Source: Albimonas sp963816545
GTDB taxonomy: Bacteria; Pseudomonadota; Alphaproteobacteria; Rhodobacterales; Rhodobacteraceae
Length of the DNA stretch: 64,000 nt
Reading direction: 5' to 3'
Assembly: GCA_963816545.1 (NCBI GenBank)
Contig: CAWFLE010000004.1
Coordinates: forward strand, 59,409 to 123,408
Part shown: piece by piece, positions 1 to 10,670 of the stretch
How the letters are laid out: each line of letters begins with the position of its first letter
Position numbering within the stretch: the first letter of the stretch is position 1
The notes under the pieces: generated by a model
What the model was told of the DNA's origin: nothing
Seen by the model: only the letters and a program-made list of their open reading frames with translations
Database searches by the model: none
Program-made: the position numbers and the translations under genes

Positions 1-1
1 C

Positions 2-1504
2 CGCCTCCGCCTCACCTCCCGCGCGGACGGCGCCCCGGAGGGGTGGGAGATCCGCTGCGACGCCGGCCGCCTCGGAACGCCGGCCCCCGCCGCCCTCCCC
101 CGCGGCACGGTGGTGGAGGCGCGCGACCTGTTCCACGCCACCCCCGCCCGCCTGAAGTTCCTGCGCACCGACCGCGCCGAGACTCAGGCGGTGGCCGACA
201 TCCTCCGCCGCCTCGCCATGGCCGCCCCCTCCGTCGGCTTCATCCTCCGCGACTGCTCGAGCGAAGGCGGCGAGGGCCGCATCCTGTTTCGCGCCGACCC
301 CGAAACCGGCGAGGATGCCCGAAGCGCCCGCCTCGCCCGCGTCATGGGCCGGGACTTCGTCGACAACGCCCTCCGGATCGACGCCGAGCGCGACGGCCTG
401 CGCCTGACCGGCCTCGCCGCCCTGCCCACCTATTCCCGCGGGGCCGCGGTCGCCCAGCACCTCTTCGTCAACGGCCGGCCGGTGCGCGACAAGCTCCTGA
501 CCGGCGCGCTCCGCGCCGCCTACCAGGACGTGCTCCACTCCGGCCGGCACCCCGCCGCCGCCCTCTATCTCGACTGCGACCCGCAACTGGTGGACGTCAA
601 CGTCCACCCCGCCAAGACCGAGGTGCGCTTCCGCGCGCCCGGCGTCGCCCGCGGCCTGGTGGTCTCGGCGCTGCGCCACGCGCTGGCCGAGGCCGGGCAC
701 CGCGCCTCCACCACCGTCGGCCACGCCGCGCTGGGCGAGTTCCGGGCCGAAAGCCCCGCCACCCCCCAGCCCCGCCCCGCCTGGGCGGGCGCGGCATGGT
801 CCCCGCCGCCGCGTCCCTCGGAAGGCGCCCTCTCCCGCGGTCTCGCCTTTCAGGGCCCCGGACTTTCCGAGGGCGCCGCCGCCTGGTCCGCCCGCACCGA
901 GCCCGCCCCCGAGGAAACGCCTGACCTCCCCCTCGGCGTCGCCCGCGCCCAGCTCCACGAGAACTACATCGTCGCCCAGACGCGGGAGGGCATGGTGATC
1001 GTGGACCAGCACGCTGCCCATGAGCGCCTGGTCTACGAACGCCTCAAGCGCCAGCTCGCCGAACGGGGCGTCGCCCGCCAGGCCCTCCTGATCCCCGAGA
1101 TCGTGGAGCTGCCCGAGGGTGACGCCGAGCGCGTCCTCGCCGCCGCAGACGCCCTCGGCGAGGCCGGCCTGATCGTTGAGCCCTTCGGCCCCGGCGCCGT
1201 CGCGGTGCAGGAAACCCCGGCCGAGCTCGGCCGCCCCGACGCCCGCGCCCTCCTGCTCGACGTGGCCGACGAGCTGGCCGACGACGCGGACCCCACCGCC
1301 GTCCGCGGCCGGCTCGACGCGGTGCTGTCGCGCATGGCCTGCCACGGTTCGGTCCGCGCCGGCCGCCGCATGGGCGCCGAGGAGATGAACGCCCTCCTGC
1401 GCGAGATGGAGGCGACGCCGCTCTCGGGCCAGTGCAACCACGGCCGCCCCACCTACGTCTCGCTGACCCTCGCCCAGATCGAAAAGCTGTTCGGCCGCCG
1501 CTGA
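2..1504 (+). CDS. mutL: DNA mismatch repair protein MutL (5'-truncated by window edge)
   Basis: MutL links MutS mismatch recognition to strand incision and removal. The gene enters the window already in frame, so the N-terminal GHKL ATPase motifs lie upstream. Visible are the end of the ATPase/transducer region (DLFHATPARLKFL, FVNGRPVRD, VNVHPAKTEVRF), a proline/alanine-rich linker, and the C-terminal dimerisation domain. That domain carries DQHAAHERLVYE, which fits the endonuclease motif DQHA(x)2E(x)4E, plus ACHGSVRAG and QCNHGRPTY near the metal site. The family therefore predicts a nicking MutL, as in bacteria lacking MutH. The stop is TGA and the reading frame is intact throughout the visible part. 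Identity is certain; the start is not in the window. Confidence 0.97.
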   Translation, partial: RLRLTSRADGAPEGWEIRCDAGRLGTPAPAALPRGTVVEARDLFHATPARLKFLRTDRAETQAVADILRRLAMAAPSVGFILRDCSSEGGEGRILFRADPETGEDARSARLARVMGRDFVDNALRIDAERDGLRLTGLAALPTYSRGAAVAQHLFVNGRPVRDKLLTGALRAAYQDVLHSGRHPAAALYLDCDPQLVDVNVHPAKTEVRFRAPGVARGLVVSALRHALAEAGHRASTTVGHAALGEFRAESPATPQPRPAWAGAAWSPPPRPSEGALSRGLAFQGPGLSEGAAAWSARTEPAPEETPDLPLGVARAQLHENYIVAQTREGMVIVDQHAAHERLVYERLKRQLAERGVARQALLIPEIVELPEGDAERVLAAADALGEAGLIVEPFGPGAVAVQETPAELGRPDARALLLDVADELADDADPTAVRGRLDAVLSRMACHGSVRAGRRMGAEEMNALLREMEATPLSGQCNHGRPTYVSLTLAQIEKLFGRR

Positions 1505-1715
1505 GGCGTCTCGACAGGCGCGCCCTCCAGCTCGAAGGACGCCGCCCGCCGCCGGAGCCTCCTCCTCGCTGCGAACGAGCGCCGGACTCGGGGCGTGCGC
1601 CATGCCAGGAGGCGGCTCCGCCCCCGCCGAGCCTGCACCCCCTGCCGCCCTTCCCAAACCCGCAGGCCAAGGCCCACCCTCCGTCGCCCTCCCCGACGCC
1701 AGAGGCGCCGCGCCT

Positions 1716-1739
1716 CCCTCCCCCGTTTGCGGGGGAGGG
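1716..1739. repeat. Perfect GC hairpin between convergent genes
   Basis: Ten-base arms (ccctcccccg and cgggggaggg) separated by the loop tttg form a perfect hairpin between the convergent mutL and EamA genes. There is no T-tract. It could end transcription from both sides, or be one copy of a short palindromic repeat of the kind common between genes in GC-rich alphaproteobacteria. The rest of 1505-1764 is GC-rich and shows no gene. Confidence 0.7.
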
Positions 1740-1764
1740 CCGGGGTGGGGGCTCGCCGCCCGCG

Positions 1765-2670
1765 CTACTCCTTCAGCAGCAGCAGCATCGCCGCGATCGT
1801 GACCGCGATCCCGGCCCACACCGCCGGCGGCGCCCACGTCCCGGCGAAGATCCCCTCCCACAGCGCCACGAAGCTCGGCACCAGATACCCGTAGGCCATC
1901 ACCTTGCCCGCGGGCAGCCGCAGCGCCGCGAACTGCAGAAGGAAAAAGGTCAGCGCCGTCGCGCCCAGCGCCAGGTAGATGATCGCCCCCCACACCAGCC
2001 CCGGCAGCGCCCCCCACTCCGTCTCCCGCAGCGCCCCCGTCGCCAGCGCATAGCCCAGGATCAGCGCGAAGCAGGCCCCCACCGTCCAGAAGCTGAACGC
2101 CACCGCCGGCTCTCCGTGGTTCAGCTTCCGCACCATGGGCGTGTAAAGCGCATGGCACGCGACGCCGACGAAGAAGATCGCCTCCCCCCGCCCCACTTCC
2201 AGCCCCATCAGCCGCGAGACGTCGCCGTCGAAGATCACCCACACCGCCCCCGCCGCCCCCAGCGCCAGCGCGAACAGCACCCGCGGGGACGCCCCCTGCC
2301 GCAGCAGCAGCCACCCGAACCCCGCCGACAGGATCGGCGTCAGCGTGAACACCGCCCCGGTGGACACCGGATCCGCGATCCGCAAGGCCACGAACATCAG
2401 GATGAAATACACCGCCAGCAGCCCGCCCAGCAGCGGATAGCGCCACGGCGCCGCCAGATGCGCCCGACGCAGCCCCGGCCCCAGCATCGCCGCCCCCGCC
2501 AGCGCCCCCGCCCCGATGGCGAAGCGCACCGCGTTCAGCGCCTCGGGCGCGATCAGCCCCGCGGCCCGCCCCCCGAGCGAGAAGCTCCCCGAGATCACCA
2601 GCGCGAAGCCAAGCATCGCCAGATGGCCCAGCGCCCGGCCCCGCGTCTCGGATCGGCTTTCCTCACGCAT
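1765..2670 (-). CDS. EamA/DMT-family transporter
   Basis: Inner-membrane permease of the drug/metabolite transporter superfamily. About 301 residues with ten predicted hydrophobic segments in two EamA repeats (first around 15-140, second around 150-300). The repeat ends are recognisable in phrases such as TGAVFTLTPILSAGFGWLLL and KVMAYGYLVPSFVALWEG. Substrate cannot be told from the sequence. I chose the ATG at 2670 because GAGGAG lies 9 bases upstream; a TTG 12 codons earlier has no such site. Convergent with mutL and divergent from the radical SAM gene. Confidence 0.9.
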   Translation of the reverse strand: MREESRSETRGRALGHLAMLGFALVISGSFSLGGRAAGLIAPEALNAVRFAIGAGALAGAAMLGPGLRRAHLAAPWRYPLLGGLLAVYFILMFVALRIADPVSTGAVFTLTPILSAGFGWLLLRQGASPRVLFALALGAAGAVWVIFDGDVSRLMGLEVGRGEAIFFVGVACHALYTPMVRKLNHGEPAVAFSFWTVGACFALILGYALATGALRETEWGALPGLVWGAIIYLALGATALTFFLLQFAALRLPAGKVMAYGYLVPSFVALWEGIFAGTWAPPAVWAGIAVTIAAMLLLLKE

Positions 2671-2788
2671 CGGGGCAGGCTCCTCAACCGGCGGACGCCG
2701 CGTCAACGCAAAGGTCGCCAGCCGGTCGCGCCTCGGCTATTCTTCCGCAGCGATACCGCCGCCGCCCAAGCCCCGCAAGGAGGCCGCC

Positions 2789-4432
2789 ATGCTCGACGCC
2801 CGCCCCGCCGACGCCGCGCCCAACGTCCTCCTCGTCTACCCGAAATTTTCCAACACCTCGTTCTGGAACTACCTGGAGACGTGCGAGCTGGTGGGCGCTA
2901 AGTACCCCGCCCCCCCGCTCGGCCTGGTCACCGTCGCGGCCATGCTGCCCGCGGACTGGCCCGTGCGCCTCGTGGACTGCAACGCCGCGCCCCTGACGGA
3001 TCGAGGATCTGGACTGGGCCGACGTGGTCATGTTCTCCGGCATGATCACCCAGCAGCTTGACCTCCTGCGCCTCGCCGCCCGCTGCGCCGAGCGCGGCGT
3101 GACGACGGTGGTCGGCGGCCCCGACGTCTCCTCCAACCCCGAGATCTACGCCGCCATCGACATCCGCGTGATCGGCGAGGCGGAGGGGATCATCGAGGAC
3201 TTCCTCGCCGCCTGGCGCGCCGGAACCCGGCAGGGCGAATTCCGCGCCCCCCTGCACACCGTGGACGTGACCACCAGCCCCACGCCCCGGTTCGACCTGC
3301 TGGACTTCTCCGCCTATCTCAACGTCAACGTCCAGCTCTCCCGCGGCTGCCCCTTCCTGTGCGAGTTCTGCGACATCATCGAGCTCTTCGGCCGCAAGCC
3401 CCGCGCCAAGACCTCCCAACAGGTGCTGGCCGAGCTCGACCGCCTCCACGCGCTCGGCTACCGCGGCCACGTGGATTTCGTGGACGACAACCTGATCGGC
3501 AACAAGAAGGCGGTGAAGGCGTTCCTCCCGAAACTGGTCGAATGGCAGAAAGCCCGCGGCTACCCGTTCGAATTCTCGACCGAAGCGTCCCTGAACCTCG
3601 CCGACGACGCCGAATTCCTCGGGATGATGCGCGACGCCGGCTTCTTCGCCACCTTCGTGGGGATCGAGAGCCCGGACCCCGAGGTCCTCGTCGCCATGAA
3701 GAAGAAGCAGAACACCAAGCGCGATATCGCCCACTCGGTCCACACCATCCAGAGCTACGGGATCTTCGTGATCGCGGGCTTCATCATCGGCTTCGACAAC
3801 GAAAGCGAGCACGCCTCCGCAGGGCATGATCGAGCTGATCGAGGAAGCCTCCATCCCCGTCGCCATGGTCGGCCTGCTCACCGCCCTGCCCAACACCCAG
3901 CTCCAGCGGCGGCTGGAGAAGGAGGGGCGGCTCGACCCCCTGTTCTCCACCGTGGAAAGCGACGCGGACGCGGACCAGTGCGTCTCGGGCCTCAACTTCG
4001 ACACCCTGCGCCCGCGGGCCGACATCCTTGAGGAATACCTCACGGTCGTCACCCGCATCTTCGCGCCCGAGGCCTATTTCCAGCGCATCCGCGACATGGT
4101 GAAGCTGCTGGACTGCTCCGGCCCCTCGGGCGACCTGCACCGCCCGATGCTGCGCCACGACGCGGCGCAGTTCCTGACGCTTGATGTGGAACGTGACCCG
4201 CAAGCGGCCGGACCTGCGAGGCCCGCTCTGGCGGCTGGTGGGCTGGACCCTGCTCAACAAGCCCCGCGCGCTGAAGCACGCGCTCTACACCGCCGCGCTC
4301 TACGCCCATCTGGGGCCGTTCAGCGAATACGTGCGCCGGGAGATGCGCATCCAGATCGACCGCGCCCGCGCCAACCCCGAGGCGCACTGGACCGACGTCT
4401 ATCACGGCCGCGCGGTGGCGGCGGCCGAATAG
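2789..4432 (+). pseudogene. B12-binding-type radical SAM protein, broken by three frameshifts
   Basis: The reconstructed protein (about 545 residues) has an N-terminal B12-binding-like segment (VLLVYPKF..., DWADVVMFSGM), the radical SAM cluster motif CPFLCEFC, and a C-terminal DUF4070-like region ending in WTDVYHGRAV. Family members are B12-dependent methylases or of unknown role. The start ATG has an ideal AAGGAGG six bases upstream. Reading continues only after frame changes near 3000 (LTD to EDLDWAD; one extra base or two missing), near 3820 (a missing base before GMIELIEE) and near 4171 (an extra T in ctt-gatgtgg). Protein similarity is excellent on both sides of each break, so either the gene decayed very recently or these are sequencing indels. 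HpnP-like function is possible but not shown. Confidence 0.88.
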
Positions 4433-4475
4433 CCGCCCCACATCCTCCGGGCACCGCAGCCCCCCGGAGGCCCTC

Positions 4476-4913
4476 ATGCCCAAGCCCCGCCTGATCGGCA
4501 TCAACCACGTCGCCCTCGAAGTCGGGGACATCGAGCAGGCGCTGGCCTTCTACGCACGCTTCTTCGACTTCACCCTTCGCGGCCGGGCCGAGGGCATGGC
4601 CTTCCTCGACCTCGGCGACCAGTTCCTCGCCCTCTCCGAACCGCGCGCAGGCCCCCCCGACGCCCACCGCCATTTCGGCCTGGTGGTGGATGACCGCGAG
4701 GGCCTGCGCGAGCGGCTGGAGGAAGCCGGCGTGCCCCTCGTGGACGCCAAGCGCCTGGATTTCCTGGACCCGTGGGGCAACCGCATCGAGGTGGTGGCCT
4801 ATCCCGACATCCAGTTCACGAAGACCCCCGGCGCCCTGCGCGCCGCCGGAGCCGAGGGTCTGGAGAAGACCGCCGAAGCTCGCCGTCAGATCGCCGACAA
4901 GGGGATGAACTGA
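4476..4913 (+). CDS. VOC (glyoxalase/bleomycin-resistance fold) protein
   Basis: 145-residue single-domain vicinal-oxygen-chelate protein. It begins NHVALEVGDIEQALAFY, has a central HFGLVVDD strand and ends DPWGNRIEVVAY; the two His and the final Glu sit where metal ligands occur in the family. Substrate unknown. GGAGG lies about 7 bases before the ATG. It follows the radical SAM gene on the same strand by 43 bases and may share its transcript. Confidence 0.88.
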   Translation: MPKPRLIGINHVALEVGDIEQALAFYARFFDFTLRGRAEGMAFLDLGDQFLALSEPRAGPPDAHRHFGLVVDDREGLRERLEEAGVPLVDAKRLDFLDPWGNRIEVVAYPDIQFTKTPGALRAAGAEGLEKTAEARRQIADKGMN

Positions 4914-5215
4914 CCTGGACGACCGCCGCCCCGAATGCGCCGCGCCCCGGTCCCGCCTCTGAAGTCCGGGGCGCCCGCGGCGCGCTGCAACCGGAGGCCC
5001 GGGCGGCGGGGGGCCGCGCCGCCCGGGCCGCGCGAAGGTCCCCGGCGCCCCCGGCCGAGCGGCGCGCCGGCCAGACGCGCCGTCGCCCGACACGCGCCGC
5101 GGGCGCAACCGATCGCACGGGCGCGACAGCCGACGCGGCGCCTCCTCAGGGGGACGCCCCGCGCCGCCATCCCGACGGAAGGCCCCCGGACGTTTCTCCC
5201 GCCCGGGCCGCGCGG
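4914..5215. other. GC-rich intergenic stretch, no gene seen
   Basis: About 300 bases between the convergent VOC gene and preA. Very GC-rich, with open frames only of low-complexity Arg/Pro/Ala type. I see no conserved protein, RNA gene or clear terminator. Confidence 0.6.
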
Positions 5216-6517
5216 CTACTCCGCCGCCACCCGCCCGGGGTTGTTGGGATGCGTCGTCCAGTTGGCGTAGTCGTCCGACACCACGCGCCCCGTCCGCGGA
5301 TCCACCGTCCCCGCCTCCAGCCGCTCCATGGTGATGCAGTCCTCCACCGGGCAGACGTCCACGCACAGGTTGCAGGCGACGCACTCGTCGTCCTTCACCT
5401 CGAACACCCGCCCCGGCTTCATGGCGATCGCCTGGTGCGAGGTGTCCTCGCACGCCGCGAAGCACCGCCCGCACTTGATGCACAGATCCTGGTCGATCCG
5501 CGCCTTGGTCACGTAGTTGAGGTTCAGGTGCTGCCAGTCGGTGACGTTGGGCACCGCCCGCCCGCGGAAGGCGTCCAACGAGCCATGCCCCTTCCCGTCC
5601 ATCCACTGCGCAAGGCCGGTCTCCATCTCCCGCACGATGCGGAAGCCGTAGGCCATCGCCGCCGTGCACACCTGCACCGACCCGCAGCCCAGCGCCATGA
5701 ACTCCGCCGCATCGCGCCAGTTGCTCACGCCCCCGATGCCCGAGATCGGGATCCCCCCGCATTCCGCATCGCGCGCGATCTCCGCCGCCATGTTCAGCGC
5801 GATGGGCTTCACCGCCGGCCCGCAATAGCCGCCATGCGATCCCTTCCCGTCGATGGACGGCTCCGGCGAGAACGTGTCCAGATTGACCGAGGTGATCGAC
5901 GACACCGTGTTGATCAGGCTCACCGCATCCGCCCCGCCCTTCACCGCCGCCCGCGCCGGCACGCGGATATCGGTGATGTTGGGCGTCAGCTTCACGATCA
6001 CCGGCATCCGGGTGTTCTGCTTGCACCAGCGGGTGATCGCCTCGATCAGGTCCGGCGCCTGCCCGACGGCCGCGCCCATGCCCCGCTCGCTCATCCCGTG
6101 CGGGCAGCCGCAGTTCAGCTCGATCCCGTCGGCGCCGGTCGCCTCCACCAGCGGCAGGATCGTCTTCCAGCTCTCCTCGTCGCAGGGCACCATCAGGGAC
6201 ACGACCATGGCGCGGTCCGGGTAATCCCGCTTCACCGCCTTGATCTCGTCGAGGTTCACCTGAAGCGGCCGGTCGGTGATCAGCTCGATGTTGTTGATCC
6301 CCAGCACCCGCCGGTCCGCGCCGTAGATCACGCCGTAGCGCGGCCCGTTCACGTTCACCACGTGCGGGTCCAGCCCCAGGGTCTTCCACACCACCCCGCC
6401 CCAGCCGGCCTCGAACGCCCGGCGGACGTTGTATTCCTTGTCCGTCGGCGGCGCCGAGGCCAGCCAGAACGGGTTCGGAGACTTGATCCCCACGAAGTCG
6501 CAGCGCAGATCGGCCAT
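5216..6517 (-). CDS. preA: NAD-dependent dihydropyrimidine dehydrogenase, subunit PreA
   Basis: Catalytic subunit of the two-subunit enzyme that reduces uracil or thymine to the dihydropyrimidine, the first step of reductive pyrimidine breakdown. 433 residues. An N-terminal FMN-binding dihydroorotate-dehydrogenase-like barrel (about 1-310) includes NCGCPHGMSERGMGAAVGQ. A C-terminal double [4Fe-4S] ferredoxin module has CIKCGRCFAAC and CVACNLCVDVCP. The start has AGGGAGGGAGG just upstream. It is the last gene of a preT-VOC-preA unit on the minus strand. The hydrolases of the later steps are not adjacent. Length and motifs are full. Confidence 0.96.
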   Translation of the reverse strand: MADLRCDFVGIKSPNPFWLASAPPTDKEYNVRRAFEAGWGGVVWKTLGLDPHVVNVNGPRYGVIYGADRRVLGINNIELITDRPLQVNLDEIKAVKRDYPDRAMVVSLMVPCDEESWKTILPLVEATGADGIELNCGCPHGMSERGMGAAVGQAPDLIEAITRWCKQNTRMPVIVKLTPNITDIRVPARAAVKGGADAVSLINTVSSITSVNLDTFSPEPSIDGKGSHGGYCGPAVKPIALNMAAEIARDAECGGIPISGIGGVSNWRDAAEFMALGCGSVQVCTAAMAYGFRIVREMETGLAQWMDGKGHGSLDAFRGRAVPNVTDWQHLNLNYVTKARIDQDLCIKCGRCFAACEDTSHQAIAMKPGRVFEVKDDECVACNLCVDVCPVEDCITMERLEAGTVDPRTGRVVSDDYANWTTHPNNPGRVAAE

Positions 6518-6530
6518 GGCCTCCCTCCCT

Positions 6531-6944
6531 TCAGGGCGCCTCGTCCGAGGCGAGCAGGATCACGTTTCCCTCGCTGTCCTCCACGAGGGCCGAGGTCTTC
6601 TCATCGTCCCATTCCGCCGGCCGGGCGCCGCGGCGGACCTTCACCCCCCGCGCCTCCAGCCGTGAAAGCGTCCCGGCCAGATCCGCCACCGCGAAGACCA
6701 GCGCGGGCATGTCGGTCACCGGCAGCTCGGCCATCGGCATCAGCACCAGCCGGGTCTGCGCGCCGGGGATCTCGAACATCACCCACCGGGTGACGCCGTG
6801 GGGCTTGTCCGCCACCAGCTCCAGCCCGAAATCCTCGGTCCAGAACCGGATGGCCCGGTCCACGTCCAGCGCCGGCACGCCCTGGAACCCCAGGTGCAGC
6901 ACCCCCGACGACGCAGGAGGTTCTGGATACGCCTCGTCCGGCAC
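6531..6944 (-). CDS. VOC family protein inside the preT-preA operon
   Basis: A 137-residue glyoxalase-fold protein, starting LHLGFQGVPALDVDRAIRFW after a short tail and ending DSEGNVILLA. I place the start at a GTG at 6944 because AAGGGAGG lies 6 bases upstream; longer readings would run into the end of preT. It sits 34 bases after preT and 13 bases before preA, so the three genes are very probably co-transcribed. Function unknown. Position suggests a link to pyrimidine catabolites, but that is inference. Confidence 0.85.
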   Translation of the reverse strand: MPDEAYPEPPASSGVLHLGFQGVPALDVDRAIRFWTEDFGLELVADKPHGVTRWVMFEIPGAQTRLVLMPMAELPVTDMPALVFAVADLAGTLSRLEARGVKVRRGARPAEWDDEKTSALVEDSEGNVILLASDEAP

Positions 6945-6978
6945 GATACGCCTCCCTTCGCCCGCAGGCGCCGCCCCC

Positions 6979-8304
6979 TCAGACGCCGAGGGCGCGGTGA
7001 ATGCTTTCGGCCGCATCGCGCCCCTGCGCCACCGCGGTCACCGTCAGATCGTCCCCGCCCGAGGCGCAGTCCCCCCCGGCCCAGATCCCGGCCATGGAGG
7101 TCCGCCCCTCCGCGTCCACCACGATCTTGCCGCCCTCCACCGCCACGCCCCCGGGCGCCTCCAGCGCCTGGCCGATGGCCTTGAGCACCTGGTCCGCCGG
7201 CAGGCGAAACGTCTCGCCCGTACCCCGCAGCCCCTCGGGCCCGGCCTCGGTATACTCGAACTCGATCTCCCGCACGGTCCCGTTGCCGATGGCGCGCAGC
7301 GGCCGCGCCTCGCACACCACCCGCGCGCCCGAGGCCGCGGCCAGCTCCACCTCGTAATCCGAGGCCGCCATCGCCTCCCGCCCGCGCCGATAGACCAGGG
7401 TCACCTGCTCCGCCCCCAGCTTCGCCGACTGGATTGCCGCGTCGGTGGCGGTCATGCCCCCCCCGATCACCACCACGTGCCGCCCCACCGGAACCTCCGC
7501 CGGCGCCGACTGCCGCAGCCCCGCGATCCACTCGACCGCGTCCTGAACGCCCGGCAGGTCCTCCCCCTCGGTCCGCAGCGCATTGACCCCCGCCAGCCCG
7601 AGCCCGAGGAACACCGCGTCGAACCCCTCCGCCAGCCCCGCCGGCGTCAGCCCGTCCCCGAGCCGCCCCCGCTCCAGCCGGATGCCGCCGATCCTCAGCA
7701 GCCAGTCCACCTCCGCCTGCGCGAAGCCTCCCGGCGTCTTGTAGGCCGCGATCCCGTATTCGTTCAGCCCGCCCGGCTTCTCCCGCGCGTCGTAAAGGGT
7801 CACCTCGTGCCCCTTCATCGCCAGCCGATGTGCGCAGGCGAGCCCCGCCGGCCCCGCGCCCACGACCGCCACGCGCTTGCCCGTCGGCGCCCCGCGCTCA
7901 TACGGGTGCCCGTTCTCGGCCATCAGCGCGTCGGTGGCGTAGCGTTGCAGGCGCCCGATCTCCACCGGGTCGCCCTCGGCGGTCATCCGCACGCAGGCTT
8001 CCTCGCACAGCGTCTCGGTCGGGCACACCCGCGCGCACATCCCCCCGAGGATGTTCCGGTCGAAGATCGTCTTGGCCGCCGTCTTCGGATGCCCGCCCTG
8101 GATCTGGCGGATGAACATGGGAATGTCGATTTCCGTGGGGCAGGCGATGGTGCAGGGCGCGTCATGGCAGAAGTAGCAACGGTCCGCCGCCACCAGCGCC
8201 TCATGTCCGCTCAACCTCGGGTGCAGGTCCGCGAAATTCGCCGCAAGCTCGGCTTCAGGCAGCCTTCCGGGCGCGATTCCCGGCGTGCGGCGGGCGGATT
8301 GCAT
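6979..8304 (-). CDS. preT: NAD-dependent dihydropyrimidine dehydrogenase, subunit PreT
   Basis: Electron-input subunit that takes electrons from NADH through FAD and Fe-S clusters to PreA. 441 residues. An N-terminal GltD-like Fe-S domain has CYFCHDAPCTIACP and CARVCPTETLCEEAC. This is followed by a two-dinucleotide-binding flavoprotein with VAVVGAGPAGLACAHRLA (FAD site) and HVVVIGGGMTATDAA (NAD site), and a C-terminal GGDCASGGDDLTVTA FAD contact. An AGGGAG lies about 10 bases before the ATG. It is the first gene of the preT-VOC-preA operon, so the promoter should lie in 8305-8443. Confidence 0.95.
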   Translation of the reverse strand: MQSARRTPGIAPGRLPEAELAANFADLHPRLSGHEALVAADRCYFCHDAPCTIACPTEIDIPMFIRQIQGGHPKTAAKTIFDRNILGGMCARVCPTETLCEEACVRMTAEGDPVEIGRLQRYATDALMAENGHPYERGAPTGKRVAVVGAGPAGLACAHRLAMKGHEVTLYDAREKPGGLNEYGIAAYKTPGGFAQAEVDWLLRIGGIRLERGRLGDGLTPAGLAEGFDAVFLGLGLAGVNALRTEGEDLPGVQDAVEWIAGLRQSAPAEVPVGRHVVVIGGGMTATDAAIQSAKLGAEQVTLVYRRGREAMAASDYEVELAAASGARVVCEARPLRAIGNGTVREIEFEYTEAGPEGLRGTGETFRLPADQVLKAIGQALEAPGGVAVEGGKIVVDAEGRTSMAGIWAGGDCASGGDDLTVTAVAQGRDAAESIHRALGV

Positions 8305-8443
8305 GGCTGACAGGCTCCCTGCTGGCTGATGCGCGGAATCAGCGTGGAGCGAGTCCGAAATTTTATCAAGCGGTAAAACCGACCTCTCGGATACGCGAAC
8401 GGCGCCGGCCGGGGCCGACGCCGTTCCGCGATCCCGTCGGGGA

Positions 8444-9031
8444 TCAGCCCCGCGCGCGCCGCCGCAGCAGGCCGAAGCCCGCGACCCCCGCAGCCGCCAG
8501 CGGCAGCGTCGCAGGCAGCGGCACCGCCGAGGTCCGGGCCGTCATCGCGAAGGACTGCGCCGCCGCCCCGGCGCTCGCGTAGGTCACGGTGGCGAAGGGG
8601 CCGAACAGGGTGTCGTTGGTCACGAAAACCTCCCCATCCGCGCACAGCAGCGCCGAGCATCCGAACGCCCCCGCCGCGCCCGCCGCGAACGGCGCCGGAT
8701 TGACCGAGAGCGTCGCGAACAGCCCGCTCGCGTCGATCATCCCCGCCAGGTCGAACGCGGAGGCGTCGGTCAGCACGAAGTCGACGATGGAGGCGCCGGA
8801 GACCGTGAGGTTCACCAGGGTGAAGTCCTCCTCCTGGAACATATCTCCGGGATTCGCGTCGATCTGCACGAAACCCGAGATGCTCAGGGTCTCGTCCGAG
8901 GAGGTCAGGGCCCCCCGAACCCCGACGGCGCCGGACCAGGCGACGTCGAACACGGTCATGGCCTGCGCCGATATCGGCCCGCAGGCGAGGAAGAGGGCCA
9001 GCGGAAGGCCGGCGGTTACGCGGACGAACAT
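8444..9031 (-). CDS. Secreted protein with VPLPA-CTERM sorting tail
   Basis: 195-residue exported protein of unknown function. It has a signal peptide (about 1-24, ending ISAQA), a beta-rich body with one CSALLC pair, and the C-terminal tripartite tail VPLPATLPLAAAGVAGF followed by LLRRRARG. That tail fits the VPLPA-CTERM signal of Rhodobacterales, which is thought to be handled by an exosortase-type system. I chose the ATG at 9031 because GAGGGG lies about 8 bases upstream; an ATG five codons earlier overlaps that site. Confidence 0.85.
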   Translation of the reverse strand: MFVRVTAGLPLALFLACGPISAQAMTVFDVAWSGAVGVRGALTSSDETLSISGFVQIDANPGDMFQEEDFTLVNLTVSGASIVDFVLTDASAFDLAGMIDASGLFATLSVNPAPFAAGAAGAFGCSALLCADGEVFVTNDTLFGPFATVTYASAGAAAQSFAMTARTSAVPLPATLPLAAAGVAGFGLLRRRARG

Positions 9032-9182
9032 GGTCGAACCCCTCATTTACGCTGCGTTCATTAAGTCGCGGATCGGCCGGGGCTGCAACGCCTTGAACGC
9101 GCGCCGGCCGGCCTCCCGGCTTCGTTGCAAGTCCGTTTTCAACCTGAGGGAGATCAATCGACTCCCTAGAATACTCTAAGTT

Positions 9183-9201
9183 GCGTTTCGCAGCGAAACG
9201 C
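9183..9201. repeat. Palindrome directly after purD stop
   Basis: GCGTTTCGC and GCGAAACGC flank a single central A, one base after the purD stop codon. A close relative with longer arms follows leuB at 11242-11264. Probable role is transcription termination or RNA stability, by position only. The bases between here and 9031 (about 150) show no gene. Confidence 0.7.
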
Positions 9202-9202
9202 C

Positions 9203-10478
<1,276 letters not shown>

Positions 10479-10670
10479 GCGCGCCCCCTGCCAGTCGCCT
10501 CGGGCGCCTCATAGGAAACCGGCCCGCCCGCGTCCAGACCGCAGGAACCGGGCCAGGCGGCCCCGCTACCGCCGCGGCGCGGACGCCCCGCCCCATCCGC
10601 AGGATCCGGGTCGAGCGGACAGGCCCGGGGCCGCATCCTCCGCCGCAGCTTCAGCCCGGAGGACCCCGAG

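Noticed and set aside
4320..6389. Long minus-strand frame overlapping preA and the VOC gene
   Set aside because: Out-of-frame reading of preA codons joined to intergenic sequence; preA in the correct frame is unambiguous.
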